Part shown: positions 13,266 to 23,768 of the stretch, piece after piece | How positions within the stretch are numbered: the first letter of the stretch is position 1 | Layout of the letters: each line of letters begins with the position of its first letter | Assembly: GCA_016785225.1 (NCBI GenBank) | Contig: JAFBJZ010000112.1 | Span: 1,860,001-1,924,000 of the forward strand | From: Psettodes erumei | Lineage: Eukaryota; Chordata; Actinopteri; Pleuronectiformes; Psettodidae | Direction of reading: 5' to 3' | Length of the DNA: 64,000 bases | Program-made: the position numbers and the translations under genes | The notes under the pieces: generated by a model | Database searches by the model: none | What the model was told of the DNA's origin: nothing | The model's input: the letters and a program-made list of their open reading frames with translations, nothing else

Positions 13266-15220
13266 TAACGCTTGCTGCTTTAAAGGGTCAGTTCATGTAA
13301 AATAGATAGAAACTCATTTATTCACATCACTGCCATCTGTCCCTCCATTGTTGATTGGCTTTGTCCGGTGTCACCTCAGTGTAATGTGGTTTGTTGTTCT
13401 GTGGATCGAAACACAAGAAAATGCCTGGAAAGTGTCCTCGAGGACAGGTTGACTGAAAGCTCATAACTTTGAGGTTCCCAAAAGTGGATGTTTTGGTACT
13501 TTAAACACAACATACAACATTAAAATTAACTGCAAAATGGTAAATGTAGCAAGAAGCTTAAATCTTTGATAACTTAATCATCTGTGTTCCAAATATAGGG
13601 TACTGGATATAATGTTCATTAATAAAACTCTATGGATAAGCTGTGGAAAATCTGTGGAGCTGTATACAGAACAATAGTGGCTGGATAATCAATGTCAGTC
13701 CTTTTTGTTTTTCATGTTTTATATGCATGTTCACATACATGCAGACACTTACATTTGAGGTTTTAAACACAGTGTGGCAGGTGAAGTCCTCTGGCTCACG
13801 GGAGATGATGTGCTTCATATTTCATTTATTTGGAATCAACAGAAAAGCTTTGCAGTCAGAAGGAGCAAGGTTGTTACTGCCCAAAAAGTAACCCAGTATT
13901 ATTCACAGTACTAGAAAAGGCTCAGAGGAGGTGAAGATTAGCAATGAGCAGGGTATTATTTTGCACACATGTTTATGCGTTTTATCACTTCAGATTAGAC
14001 AGTACTCACAGCGATATGTGAGAATTCATTTACCTAATCAAGAAAACTTGCAAAGCAATTCACTCAAAGATATGCAGTGGTGATTGAACAAAACTGAATT
14101 TATCATCCTACATTTTGAAAAGTTGGTAATGGAAAATAATCCTGAGAGGCACCCCATGGGTGAGGTTGCCTACCAACACCCCAGCAAAGGTGTAGGAGAA
14201 CCTAGAAAAATTCCTCCACTGACAGATATCAAAAAACATAAGATTTCCATACACTCAGGGAACTGATACAATACTGCCAATGAATGCAGAGCCATGAAAG
14301 GGACCCGCACAGTGTGGTGCTGCTGAATAATATTATGTTGACACACACCACATGGTTTGTCAATGCTGAGGAGCTTGTGCCATTTTCAGGCTTCTTCTGA
14401 GGCTTTTTGTTCCACTCTTATGCTGCTGTTAAACCTCCTCTCTCCGAGTCGTCAACATTATGAGTGGTTCAGGGTAAAATAGATTCAGCCCCTGAATATG
14501 AAACCACATTCTCTTTCTGCTTATTTGAAGTATCTTGGGAAAACAGTGCAACTCATTGAGGACTAAAACAAGCAGAGGGAAGAGAGGTGCGAGGATTAGA
14601 TAAAGTCTGGCACATAATGAGATGATAATAAGAGAGAAGCAAGAAAGAGAGGGAGAGAAAGACACAAACAGATGAAAACAGAGAGGGGGTGGTTCTAAAA
14701 TGATTAAGGGGCATGCTATATAGAATTTCATGATTTGAAAAAGACAAACAGGTCTGTCGATTCGCACTGCCTCACCATCTGTTCTCTGCTGCCAAAATGT
14801 ACAGCAGGGAGAGATATGTGACACTTCACCGTTTCAAACTCTGAACATAAATATCTCTCTGATCCAGCACTGCCAGACTAACTGTTTGGTCATGTTGGTA
14901 CATATGCAAATAAATATGTACATGCTTATGCATACTAAATGTTACTACACATTTTTCATAATTCTCATATTTTACGTTGACTGTATACTGTGGGGATCGA
15001 GGTTGTATGTATGCATGTGTGTGCAGTATGTAGATTGTATTGAGAGCATGAAAGGTGACTGTTGCCACACCACTGAGTGAAGGGTTAACAGTGCAACATG
15101 CTGTAAATACTCTGCTGGTATTTTTGCTTCATGGAGCCTCTGGCCCCTTCTTGTCCGGAGCCTGTGAGTCTGGACACACAGACTGAGGGCCAAAGTGCTC
15201 CTGGCTTGCTAATGTTGCAT

Positions 15221-15221
<1 letters not shown>

Positions 15222-15258
<37 letters not shown>
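15222..15258. repeat. (AC)n microsatellite
   Basis: Perfect AC run of about 17 units. Confidence 0.95.
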
Positions 15259-16099
15259 TAAAAAAGGGACATTTCTGTTGCAGAAACCCCTGGCATGTAA
15301 AGTGCACTTGGTTTGATCACATATAGTGTTTACAGTACAAGATGGTGGGTGGTGGGGGGTGAGGGTGGGTCAATACCTCACAGTATTATTCCAAACTATT
15401 GATTTTTAACTTTTCATAAGAGGAAGGTGCATTATAGTAATATGATGCCTGCTTATCTTTACACTGTGATGAATGGCTGGGGTAGGCTCTTCAATCATTC
15501 GAGCTTCTGCTTACTCTTGTGTGTGCAAGGCCACACCTCAAACATGTCTTTATTTAAAATTCTACATGATACAATTTTAACATGTTTTACAAAAGAAGAA
15601 AAACAGGAAAGAGGATTCAGATTGGCTGATGAAAAAAAGCAATGAAGTAATTAGTAAAGGCAATTAGAAAATCCTTCAAGCCACCCTCTGATGTTTTTGC
15701 AAAAATTAGTTTTGCGAGTGTGTTATTGAGGAAGAAATGCTTTCACTATGTTTGTTTGACTTCAGGAATATACACCATCCATTCTGGTAAGAAACACTGA
15801 ATGTAAACATAACTTCTGCTCAATTACAAGAAAAGTTTTCAATCCACCTTTAACACCAGGTGAGTCACAATCCATATGAGGGATTTCTGGTATTAATTTA
15901 AACAAAAAACAAAACCTGCTCTACCTTTGGGACAGTTCTACCACTGTCAATAATAGAAGTATTTGACAGTTGAACTTGTTGAGTTAAATCCTTCTCATCA
16001 GCTGTCCTGGCTTTACATCTCCTGAAAAAACAAAATGTTAAACACGTGTTTCCCCAGTGAAAGTAATTAATTGTATTACACATTTTCCCAAAATAACTC

Positions 16100-16650
16100 A
16101 GATAGGAAATTCTAATTCATCGCTGCAGCCCAACATAAAAGGAGTGGACATGCATTAGCATCTCCATAATCAGACTGAATGTTAAAGGGAAAGGCTCTTA
16201 GTCAGCAGTATTAGTTTATAAGAAGTCACAATGGCTGACATAAAAAGAGAAAGGGAATGACTGTCCCCATCACATTACATGCACCGTTCCGAGGCTGTTT
16301 TACCTTCATGGTCCTCCTGGATGATTACCGCAGCAGCACAGTGGGAGATGAAATAAAGCTACGCGGCTGGCTCTATAGCTAGCATCAGATGACTTAATCA
16401 GGCCATAAAGAAGGCCTCCCTTACAGATGCTGTGGTGCCCCTGTGCTCCGCATTTCATCAGCCCCAGGGAAGGGTGAAATATGCTTCCTCTGAAGGTAAT
16501 GTGCCCTATCTCTGTCCAAGTGGTGACAAATTTATTGCCCCCTTGACTATTTACAATCCATCCGAGCTGTGATGGTATGGCTTGTGTTATTTAAGCTGCA
16601 GTGGCACAGCCATGTTGATAATACTGCCGTTGTGAGGCGCCAACAAAGGG
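16100..16650. other. Candidate conserved non-coding element
   Basis: Repeat-free stretch with dense motif-like words: ATGCATTAGCATCTCC, GACTTAATCAGGCCATAAAG and ACAAATTTATTGCCCCC. No frame is long enough to suggest an exon. It reads like a vertebrate enhancer, but this is texture only. Confidence 0.3.
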
Positions 16651-17104
16651 GCCCCAGCAAAAGAGAGAGGAAAAGTAAAAATACACAGGTTTCATGTGTG
16701 AGGTTTGTAGTCCCTACATGAGCCACATCAGCTGGTTTACCATGACATGATTAAAGTCAACCAAAAATGGCTTGACTTCAATATTGCCGCTTGAACAAAA
16801 TAAATAAATAAAGTGTATTCCAGTAAGTCTACTGTACATACAGTAACAAAGCACTCTGTCAAACATCAAGGTGGGACAAATCAGTGAATAAGTGATGTTT
16901 AAGAGGATAAAGAAATGTGGCTTCACCTGCAGTATAAATCTGTACACTTTAGCTACAGTTTGGCGAAATCCCTTCTTGTTTTATGCAGAACCTTTATCTG
17001 ATCTGAAGAATTGATTAATAACTCAATATTAATGGTAATAGTTCATGTCTAACTGTGTGACTACCGTGGTAAAGCAAGTTTCCACAAAGCAGAGGTAGCT
17101 GATA

Positions 17105-17310
17105 TTTCCCTCAAACACAACGCACAAAGACTTGGCTAATTAGCCTCTTCAATGTAATGAACCTAATTGGGCACATTCCAAATTACCACTCACAACAGTA
17201 TTAAAATATTGATTTACTAATGTGTCCGAGGTCTATACAACATTGATCAATAAAAGTAATTAGCACTTGCTAAATTATGAATGATCTGTGTTGGCCTCAA
17301 TGAATAGTCA
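17105..17310. other. Candidate conserved non-coding element (homeodomain-type cores)
   Basis: Contains TAATTAG, CTAATTGGG, AGTAATTAGC and AAATTATGAATGATC within 200 bases, a cluster of TAAT cores. Coding potential is absent. Confidence 0.3.
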
Positions 17311-17569
17311 ACAACAATAAGTTCATCTCATAAAATTGAAGTACACAAGGTACAAGCTTGGTAAAGGTTATTCAGACGGCTTTATTCTGAGTATGTATCC
17401 AGCACATAAAAGCTCAAGCAGCAGGACTCTCTTTTTGACTAAATAATAAATTTAGGACATTTGACACACACAGATTGGAATTGCATGAAATTAGCTCTGC
17501 ATGTCTGTGCTCCTAATACTGCGAGGAACAGTACCATTCAACACATACACAAAGTGCTATGTACACTCA

Positions 17570-17571
<2 letters not shown>

Positions 17572-17605
<34 letters not shown>
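17572..17605. repeat. (AC)n microsatellite
   Basis: Perfect AC run of about 16 units. A second, shorter C-then-AC tract lies at 17821-17850. Confidence 0.95.
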
Positions 17606-17607
<2 letters not shown>

Positions 17608-19398
17608 ACTTCCTTTGTGAGCCATCAAACAAGTGAGTGTGCAGACTCATCACTAAGTGTGCTCCATTGTGCTGAGCAGCTCCAGTTTGCATGTGAACAG
17701 GACCCGACCCGCTGCAGAGACCATACAGAGCAGCCCCTGAGAGAGGCTGAATGCCTGTTTGAGCAATTCTTCTGTACATTTAACATGAGCATGGTGCCGT
17801 GAGACGGCATGGTCAGATTACCCCCCCCCACACACACACACACACACATACACAGATAGATGCAAATCATTCAGCTGCATCATGTAGAAACCATGAATAT
17901 TTTCAACAAAATTTTATGTCAGCCCATCCTGTGACTAAAGAGCAATATGTTAATATGTACCAAAGCTCATAGTTATCCACAGGCAGTTGTTGAGGTATTT
18001 TAGTCTGGAACTAAGCGCTGAAACCACAGACTGACTGCCATCACCAGCCCCAGGGCTGTGATAGCACTGTGGCTGAAAACCCTTTAATGGGAACGATGCA
18101 ATTCGTGAACAGGACTGCAATATTCATAATGATAACACCTGGCAACACTTGTTGAAATACACTTTGTGGAGGGAAAGTCTGACAAAATCATAAATGGAGT
18201 GAATCCTTCAATCTACCTCAGGAAAGCAACATGACTCAGATATTTGTCATGACTCCCTGATCTTCCAGCTTTAAGTGGAGTGAGGTCAGAGTCTGTAGCA
18301 GCTCCCTGTGTAACTCTGTCTCATCTGTTCCTCTCAGGCTGACTGAGCTGTTCATGAGATCTGTGTACTCAGGAACAATCTGCTACTTTACATCAGTGAC
18401 TAGAAGTCTAGAAGTCTTGATTGAAGACACCCGACACCAGCCTTCATCATGTGGAAGAGACCTGCAGAGACCAGGGGGACTCTTTATCTCCCCCCAATTG
18501 GCTCTTTGTGTCTGTTACTCTAGAAACTGACAGCAGATCAGTATTTTCTCTGCAGTTTCAGCTGTACTCCTCTACCTTCAAACCTGTCTTGTCTCAAAAC
18601 CCTCATTCCTTTAATGTAACAGGATGCCAGTGGGACATTTGCCACAGGGTCATGCTGCTGCACTCCAATGTGAAAACACTACAACTGTCAATTGTACAAT
18701 AGTATTCTTCTATGGGGCAAAATAGAAGAGATGAAGAACTCTTTGTTTTACGTTGAAGACCATCAAGTCATCAGGGTCAGATTGAGCTGAAGCTATTTTG
18801 AGGCTGGCAGGCAGACAAGTCAAAGATGGTTAAACACCTTTGTCATTTCAACACACAAATGAAAGTTTAGAGGTCTTTAAATATCTTTCTGTCATTTTTT
18901 GAAGGTTGTTTTTAAACAGCCACCATACAGTAAAATTATGTTGTAAATTTTAGTGATTTGGTCACCTCCACATACCAACTCTTACAACTTTTTTTTTTTT
19001 TTTTTTTTAACTTTCCTTCGTGGGAATCCCCACAGTGTGTCCCATTATTCTTAAGAACAGTGTCTGACATCAGCCTTTCAGGGCCTAGGGGGCTGAGCTC
19101 ACTCAGAGTCAACATAATGTATTACTTGCTTGTCATTATTTTTATTATTTATCAGGCCAGCCAAAAAATCAGTTAGGATTAATGTTTTACAATGTAGCTT
19201 CTTCTGATCAACATAACTGGTCATTTTAATTGTTCTTTATGGACCAATTACCATACAAACATGTCACTGACTATAAAAGGAAGTGCAGTTATTACCTGTC
19301 AAACAAAAAGTGTGGAAGTTCCTGCTGAGCTGCTGCATTGGAGGACTTTCTGCACATATCCTGCCCTGCTCTGTCTTCAATCAGTTTGCTCCTCACTT

Positions 19399-19438
19399 GG
19401 TGGTGGGGGGTGGGGAGGGTGGGGGGGTGGGGGGGGGC
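19399..19438 (+). repeat. G-rich tract, quadruplex-capable
   Basis: Runs of six, four, three, seven and nine G separated by one or two bases. This satisfies the four-run rule for a G-quadruplex on the plus strand. Another G-rich stretch is at 6210-6230 and a poly-G run is at 39400-39413. Confidence 0.7.
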
Positions 19439-20046
19439 TGCACCTGCACAAGTCAAAACAACAAAGTGGAGATAATACTGATTCTTCATCATTCAGTGAA
19501 TATCAGCTGAATAGATCTCTGTTTTATAGCAGGATGCTTTAACTGTTACCTGAGGGTGAACTGCCGGTGTCTCTGCCGCAGGTCACAGAGCAGGTATGGA
19601 CAGGTATAGAAGGTAGAATACAAATATAATAACACAGGCTCTGACTTTAAGGTGTTAGACAATAGACTTCGTCATGAGTACCCTCCAGCAAATATCACAT
19701 TTCCCAGGAGTTTCATTAACCCTGGAATGGTTAAACTGGTCCATCACGTTTGTTGCTTACAACAGCATTACTGAGTTACTGTGTCTGTGTGTTTGTCATC
19801 AGTTTGTTACTTCTGCCAAGGAGGTTTGTTCATTTGTTGGCCTGTCTGTTCATTAGTCAGATTACAAAAAATGTAATGGACAGTTTGCATGAAAGTTTCA
19901 CTGGAGATGGCTCTTGTCCCAACTTAAAGGTGCTTACATTTTTGGAGTGGTCCAGCTCGGCATCTGGATCCAGGAGTCTTTTTTAAAAAAATCACATTTT
20001 GAGTCATATCTAGATAAATGCATAAAGAGTTGAAATAAGTGTCTCA

Positions 20047-20202
20047 ATATGTGAGCCAAATGGTTAGGGCACATATCACATACTCTTTAAGCTCCTGAGC
20101 AACAGGTCCTGGGTTTGATTCCCAACTAGCCTGGATACCCAAATCTGGAGGTCTGCACTCTCTTATAAATAAAACAAAATAAAAAAATAAATAAAATATT
20201 TA
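20047..20202 (+). mobile_element. tRNA-derived SINE remnant
   Basis: A box A-like TGGTTAGGGCA at 20061-20071 and a box B-like GGTTTGATTCC at 20112-20122 are about 40 bases apart, as in a tRNA gene. A tRNA-unrelated body follows, then an A-rich AAATAAAACAAAATAAAA-type tail (20166-20199). The arrangement of tRNA head, body and A-tail is that of a SINE on the plus strand. The tRNA arms do not fold well, so it is not a functional tRNA. Confidence 0.65.
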
Positions 20203-21005
20203 AACATATATACAGTGTCCATATCAATGAGCAAAAGAAGGGCTGTCATAGGACAGATGACACTTGATCTTTCATGTTCATTTCTGTCTGTCTCTGTCTC
20301 AAACAAGCAAACACCGCAGCACACATGATCCTAGTGAGCAGAGAAGGTGGAGATCCAGTAGTTTCCTGTCAGCAGCATGGCATAGGTCAGGAAATCTGTC
20401 AAGAAACAGAACAGGGAAATTGTCTCTCAGTGTATGGCAAACAGCAAACTCCATGTGGATCCATGTGGCATGAAATACTGATGGATATTATTTAGTCTGT
20501 TTTTTTCATATGAATTCAAAGAGATTTTAATTTACTACACTTACACTTTCATTTGAAATGTAAGATCCATATCGGCTTTTTTTGCACTTTTAATTTAATG
20601 ATTAATGGGGAAATATTTGAAACCATTTCACATTTGCTGGGGTTTTGTGCTATCAGCAGCAATGTAAAAAATTGAAATGAAATGTGAAGCTTGATTAGTG
20701 ACAGGCTCTGAGTCCAGTTTAGACATCATCCAGTCTGAAACCACTGCATTTTAAGGTAACAGTGGTGGTGCTAATGGATGTCCAACCGATATTTGGTTTT
20801 ATCTTGTCACTGGCAAGTTTGTGCACAATATTGTGCATGGGTGATTTAATAATTCATCTCCTTGTCCCTACAAGATTGTGTTATGCCTCACAGTAAAGTT
20901 TAATTTAGTGAGGCAAATTTAGTGTACCACAGTAAACTCTTATAATCTGGCCATTTTCACCTTGAATCGTGGTTTCAGAAACTCAGCCATATTAGCTCTG
21001 AAGTA
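20203..21005. other. Intergenic; nothing recognised
   Basis: Unique-looking AT-rich sequence with no domain-bearing frame. Confidence 0.5.
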
Positions 21006-21340
21006 GGGATGGGGATCATTCATTTGTTATTCATATTGATACCATTTTTGAGACTGCCTATCGATTCTGGGCTTTGTCAACAGTGAATGAAAATTTCCTG
21101 TCCTTCAATGACAATGCACCTGGAGCTGACGTCGGTACAGGTACTTTCACTTTTGATCATGATTCAGCTGTGTGTATGTGTGTGTGAGAGAGTGGGCATG
21201 GAGATTGAATGAACGGAATGATATGCTGCTTTTTAAAGTGCTGGCTCACTGCTGCCATTAACTGGACAAAAAAGAAAGAAAATTCAATGTGAGAGACGGC
21301 CAGTGTTGATATTGTGGCGGCACCCCACATATTAGTCAGT
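21006..21340 (+). mobile_element. Second copy of the GATACC-type repeat, diverged
   Basis: It starts TAGGGATGGGGATCATTC. From about 21140 it shares ACTTTCACTTTTGATCATGATTCAGCTGTGTGT and CAGTGTTGATATTGTGGC in the same order and orientation as 34113-34317. The microsatellite part is short here (GTGTGTGAGAGAG). The first 130 bases differ from the 33907 copy, so it may be a chimera. Confidence 0.45.
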
Positions 21341-22489
21341 GCGTCAGAAAGCCAGCTGATATTCCACTTTCAAGAAATTTGGACCCGGCCTAAGACACTT
21401 ATTATATAAGGGTGCAGGAAGCATTGGGGGGGGGGTCTCATGGGGGTAGCACATTGCTGTCTACACCTTCTAAATGCTAACAGTATGCCAGCAGTGAAAA
21501 GGACATTGCACTACACAGTGAACTGGGCTTTCTAAATTGGGGAACAACATGGCCTCCTCAGGGCTGAGTACCACTCACGTTTCCTTCTTTTTCAAAGTAG
21601 GCCCAACATGTTTAGCACATGGACAGCCAGAATGTTCCACTGTGCACTCATGTCAAACATCCACAAAAAATAAAATGCAGAAAAATCTAAATCAATGAGC
21701 AGACATCAGTAAAATCTACCCATGTTTTAACATCCCTGTTGGTTCCTCAGCCTCTCTCAACATCCTTCGCCTCATCCCCGTGTCAATACGATTCCCTTCC
21801 ACTCATCCTGCTCACCGGCTTCTCTCAGCAGTGGCTTAGAAATGATGATTGCTTGTTGTACTGTGACTTTCCCAGCCACTGCCTCTCAGTCACCTACACA
21901 CACACTTTTCCTCCTCTATTGTAGCTCCAGGTCCCTTGCCTCCCTCGCCCTCTCCATCTACACGCCCCCACAATTCTCTGCTTCCTCTCGTTCTTCCTCT
22001 CCATCCTCCACTCACTTCACTGCCTTTGTGATCCGAGTGACAGGCTTTACAATATGTCGCTACGGATCTACCTCACCTTTAATATTTCAATAAAATGCCA
22101 ATGCAGGGTGATGTAGGACATTGGGGATCCACTGGCAAGCCTGCTCTCTCTCTCTCTCATCTACCTTTTTCCGACAAGACAATGGGTTAAACAAACAGAC
22201 TCAACCAGTAAATATGATAGATAGAGGAAATATGAGGCCAGGATCAGTCAGAGCTGAGGATGAAGAGTCACAGTCTACCATCTTAGCATTGGTGAAGACG
22301 CTAATGAAAAGTGGAGACAAATATAAATATATTTGTTTAAAAAGGAAACAGTTCCAGGGACCTTTGAGAACCTTTTATAGGTGGAGTCTCAAGTGCTGAA
22401 GATTGTGTAAAGGGAGCTGTAATTGGAGGTGATGAAGTAGAAGTGAGGGTCAGGTTTATTACACATGGTACAAAGCTCTGTTCAGCAAG
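21341..22489. other. Intergenic; nothing recognised
   Basis: Includes a G-run at 21427-21436 and a pyrimidine-rich stretch at 21740-22020. Frames here are low-complexity Ser/Leu-rich and not credible genes. Confidence 0.5.
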
Positions 22490-22850
22490 GTAACTTTGGA
22501 TTGCCTTTGTACAGACATTCATCTTTTGACAAGAATCAGTTTGACTTTGGTGATCCCCTGAATTTTCCTGCATCACCACCATGAGGTTGATGTACTTCGT
22601 GACAAACCTCATGTGGATGGCTGTTGGATGGATTGCCAGGAAGTTATGTTAAGACCTTCAAGTTCCCCATGTGGAAACTTTGGTGGGCGTCTGACTTGCA
22701 TCATCCTCATCAGGCCAGCTTTTTCCTTTGTTCACCACTTTTGTATGAAGAATTACCCATCAGCCTCAGCTACTCATCGTATATCATGCTAATTAGCAGA
22801 TGTTAGCATGCTAACATTCTAAACTAGAAAGTGATCTTCCCCTAAGCTTC
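22490..22850 (+). repeat. Dispersed percomorph repeat with internal duplication
   Basis: Recognisable blocks are GTACAGACATTCAT, TTTGGTGATCCCCTGA, CACCACCATGAGGTTGA, TTGGATGGATTGCCAGGAA, CATCAGCCTCAGCTACT and GCTAATTAGCAGATGTTAGC. These appear in the same order in a very common, unclassified fish repeat. The ACTTTGGTG...TGA...CATCA segment occurs twice in diverged form (near 22540 and 22680). No protein is encoded. Confidence 0.6.
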
Positions 22851-23059
22851 CATGTGTTAGACACTACGCTCTGTGAACAGCCTCACTCAGCCACAAAGAC
22901 AAGACTGCAGACTCTCAGTCTTGTTTAACAAGGAATTCCCTTTGAGACTGGCTGAGAAAGTGGCATAACTGTATTACATCAAACAAAAGTTGTAATACTG
23001 CAGCACTGTCAAGATACCCCTGAGAAGAAAGTCATAATTTGTTACTAATGCCCTCAAAA

Positions 23060-23345
23060 GGCAGCAGCTCCATGGCAGAGCGACCTATTAGCCCGATTGG
23101 TGCTTCCACAGCCAACAAATAAAACCAAACCACTGCCACACTTCATATAGCCTTGAATTAGTGCCAATTATACAGCAGAATGAATATTTATCAAGGTCTT
23201 ATCTGAAGCATCTTTGAGCTAAATGTGCTTAGATCCCCTTGAGTAAACTGCTGATGAGAGATTATATCTACAGCAGATGACTGAACACTGTGACTAAAGA
23301 GCATATTTACTTTTCCCATCATTATCTTCTATCAGCATGTCCTAT
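23060..23345. other. Candidate conserved non-coding element
   Basis: Repeat-free, with words such as CCCGATTGGTGCTTCC, GTGCCAATTATACAGCAG and GAATATTTATCAAGGTC. No coding frame is present. Confidence 0.25.
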
Positions 23346-23691
23346 TATTGGGTTACTGTAAAATTCTCCTTTTATTTTCCTGACACATGTTCTTATTTTT
23401 TTTAATCAGTGATGTCAATTTAAGATTTTAGAATTTTTTTTTAGTAACTTTGACTATAATACAGAGGGATAATCCCCAGACAGACCTGGATGATTTGTTT
23501 CCTGCATATTAACCATAGTGAAAGACCTCCTGTACAAGGACCCAGGATTGGTCCAGAAACATCATTACGACACAACATCATAACAGAGATGTTGAAATGT
23601 AGAGGGCGTATGTGTGTGTGTGGGAAGAGAGAGCTAGAGAGAGGTGGGCTATGTGAGTGAGACAATACTCCAATCTCCAATATTAGAACAT

Positions 23692-23768
23692 GGCCTGGGG
23701 ATAATGGTTAGCACTGAGGCCTCTGAATTCTTAATCCAGAAGACAAGAGGCATGGATTAATCATGGAG
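23692..23768 (+). mobile_element. Degraded tRNA-like sequence (tRNA pseudogene or SINE head)
   Basis: TAATGGTTAGCACTGAGG at 23702-23719 is a good box A/D-arm, and CTCTGAATTC then resembles a Gln-type anticodon stem. The box B region (GGCATGGATTAATC) is badly decayed, and the acceptor ends GGCC/CATGG pair poorly. It could be a tRNA-Gln pseudogene or the head of a SINE. Confidence 0.35.

Larger units (their letters stand above)
13266..20046. other. Intergenic with simple repeats and two candidate elements
   Basis: 13282 onward begins TTAAAGGGTCAGTTCATG and may be another decayed repeat terminus. Poly-T lies at 18990-19008. No gene is recognised apart from the separately listed candidates. Confidence 0.5.

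Noticed and set aside
12708..13268. 186-codon plus-strand frame
   Set aside because: No domain, signal peptide or family resemblance, and no splice context. More likely a chance frame across a possible non-coding element.
14429..14824. 131-codon minus-strand hydrophobic frame
   Set aside because: Hydrophobicity comes from a purine-rich plus-strand stretch read in reverse; no family match.
20047..20125. Functional tRNA gene
   Set aside because: Boxes A and B are present but the arms do not pair and an A-rich tail follows, so it was called a SINE.
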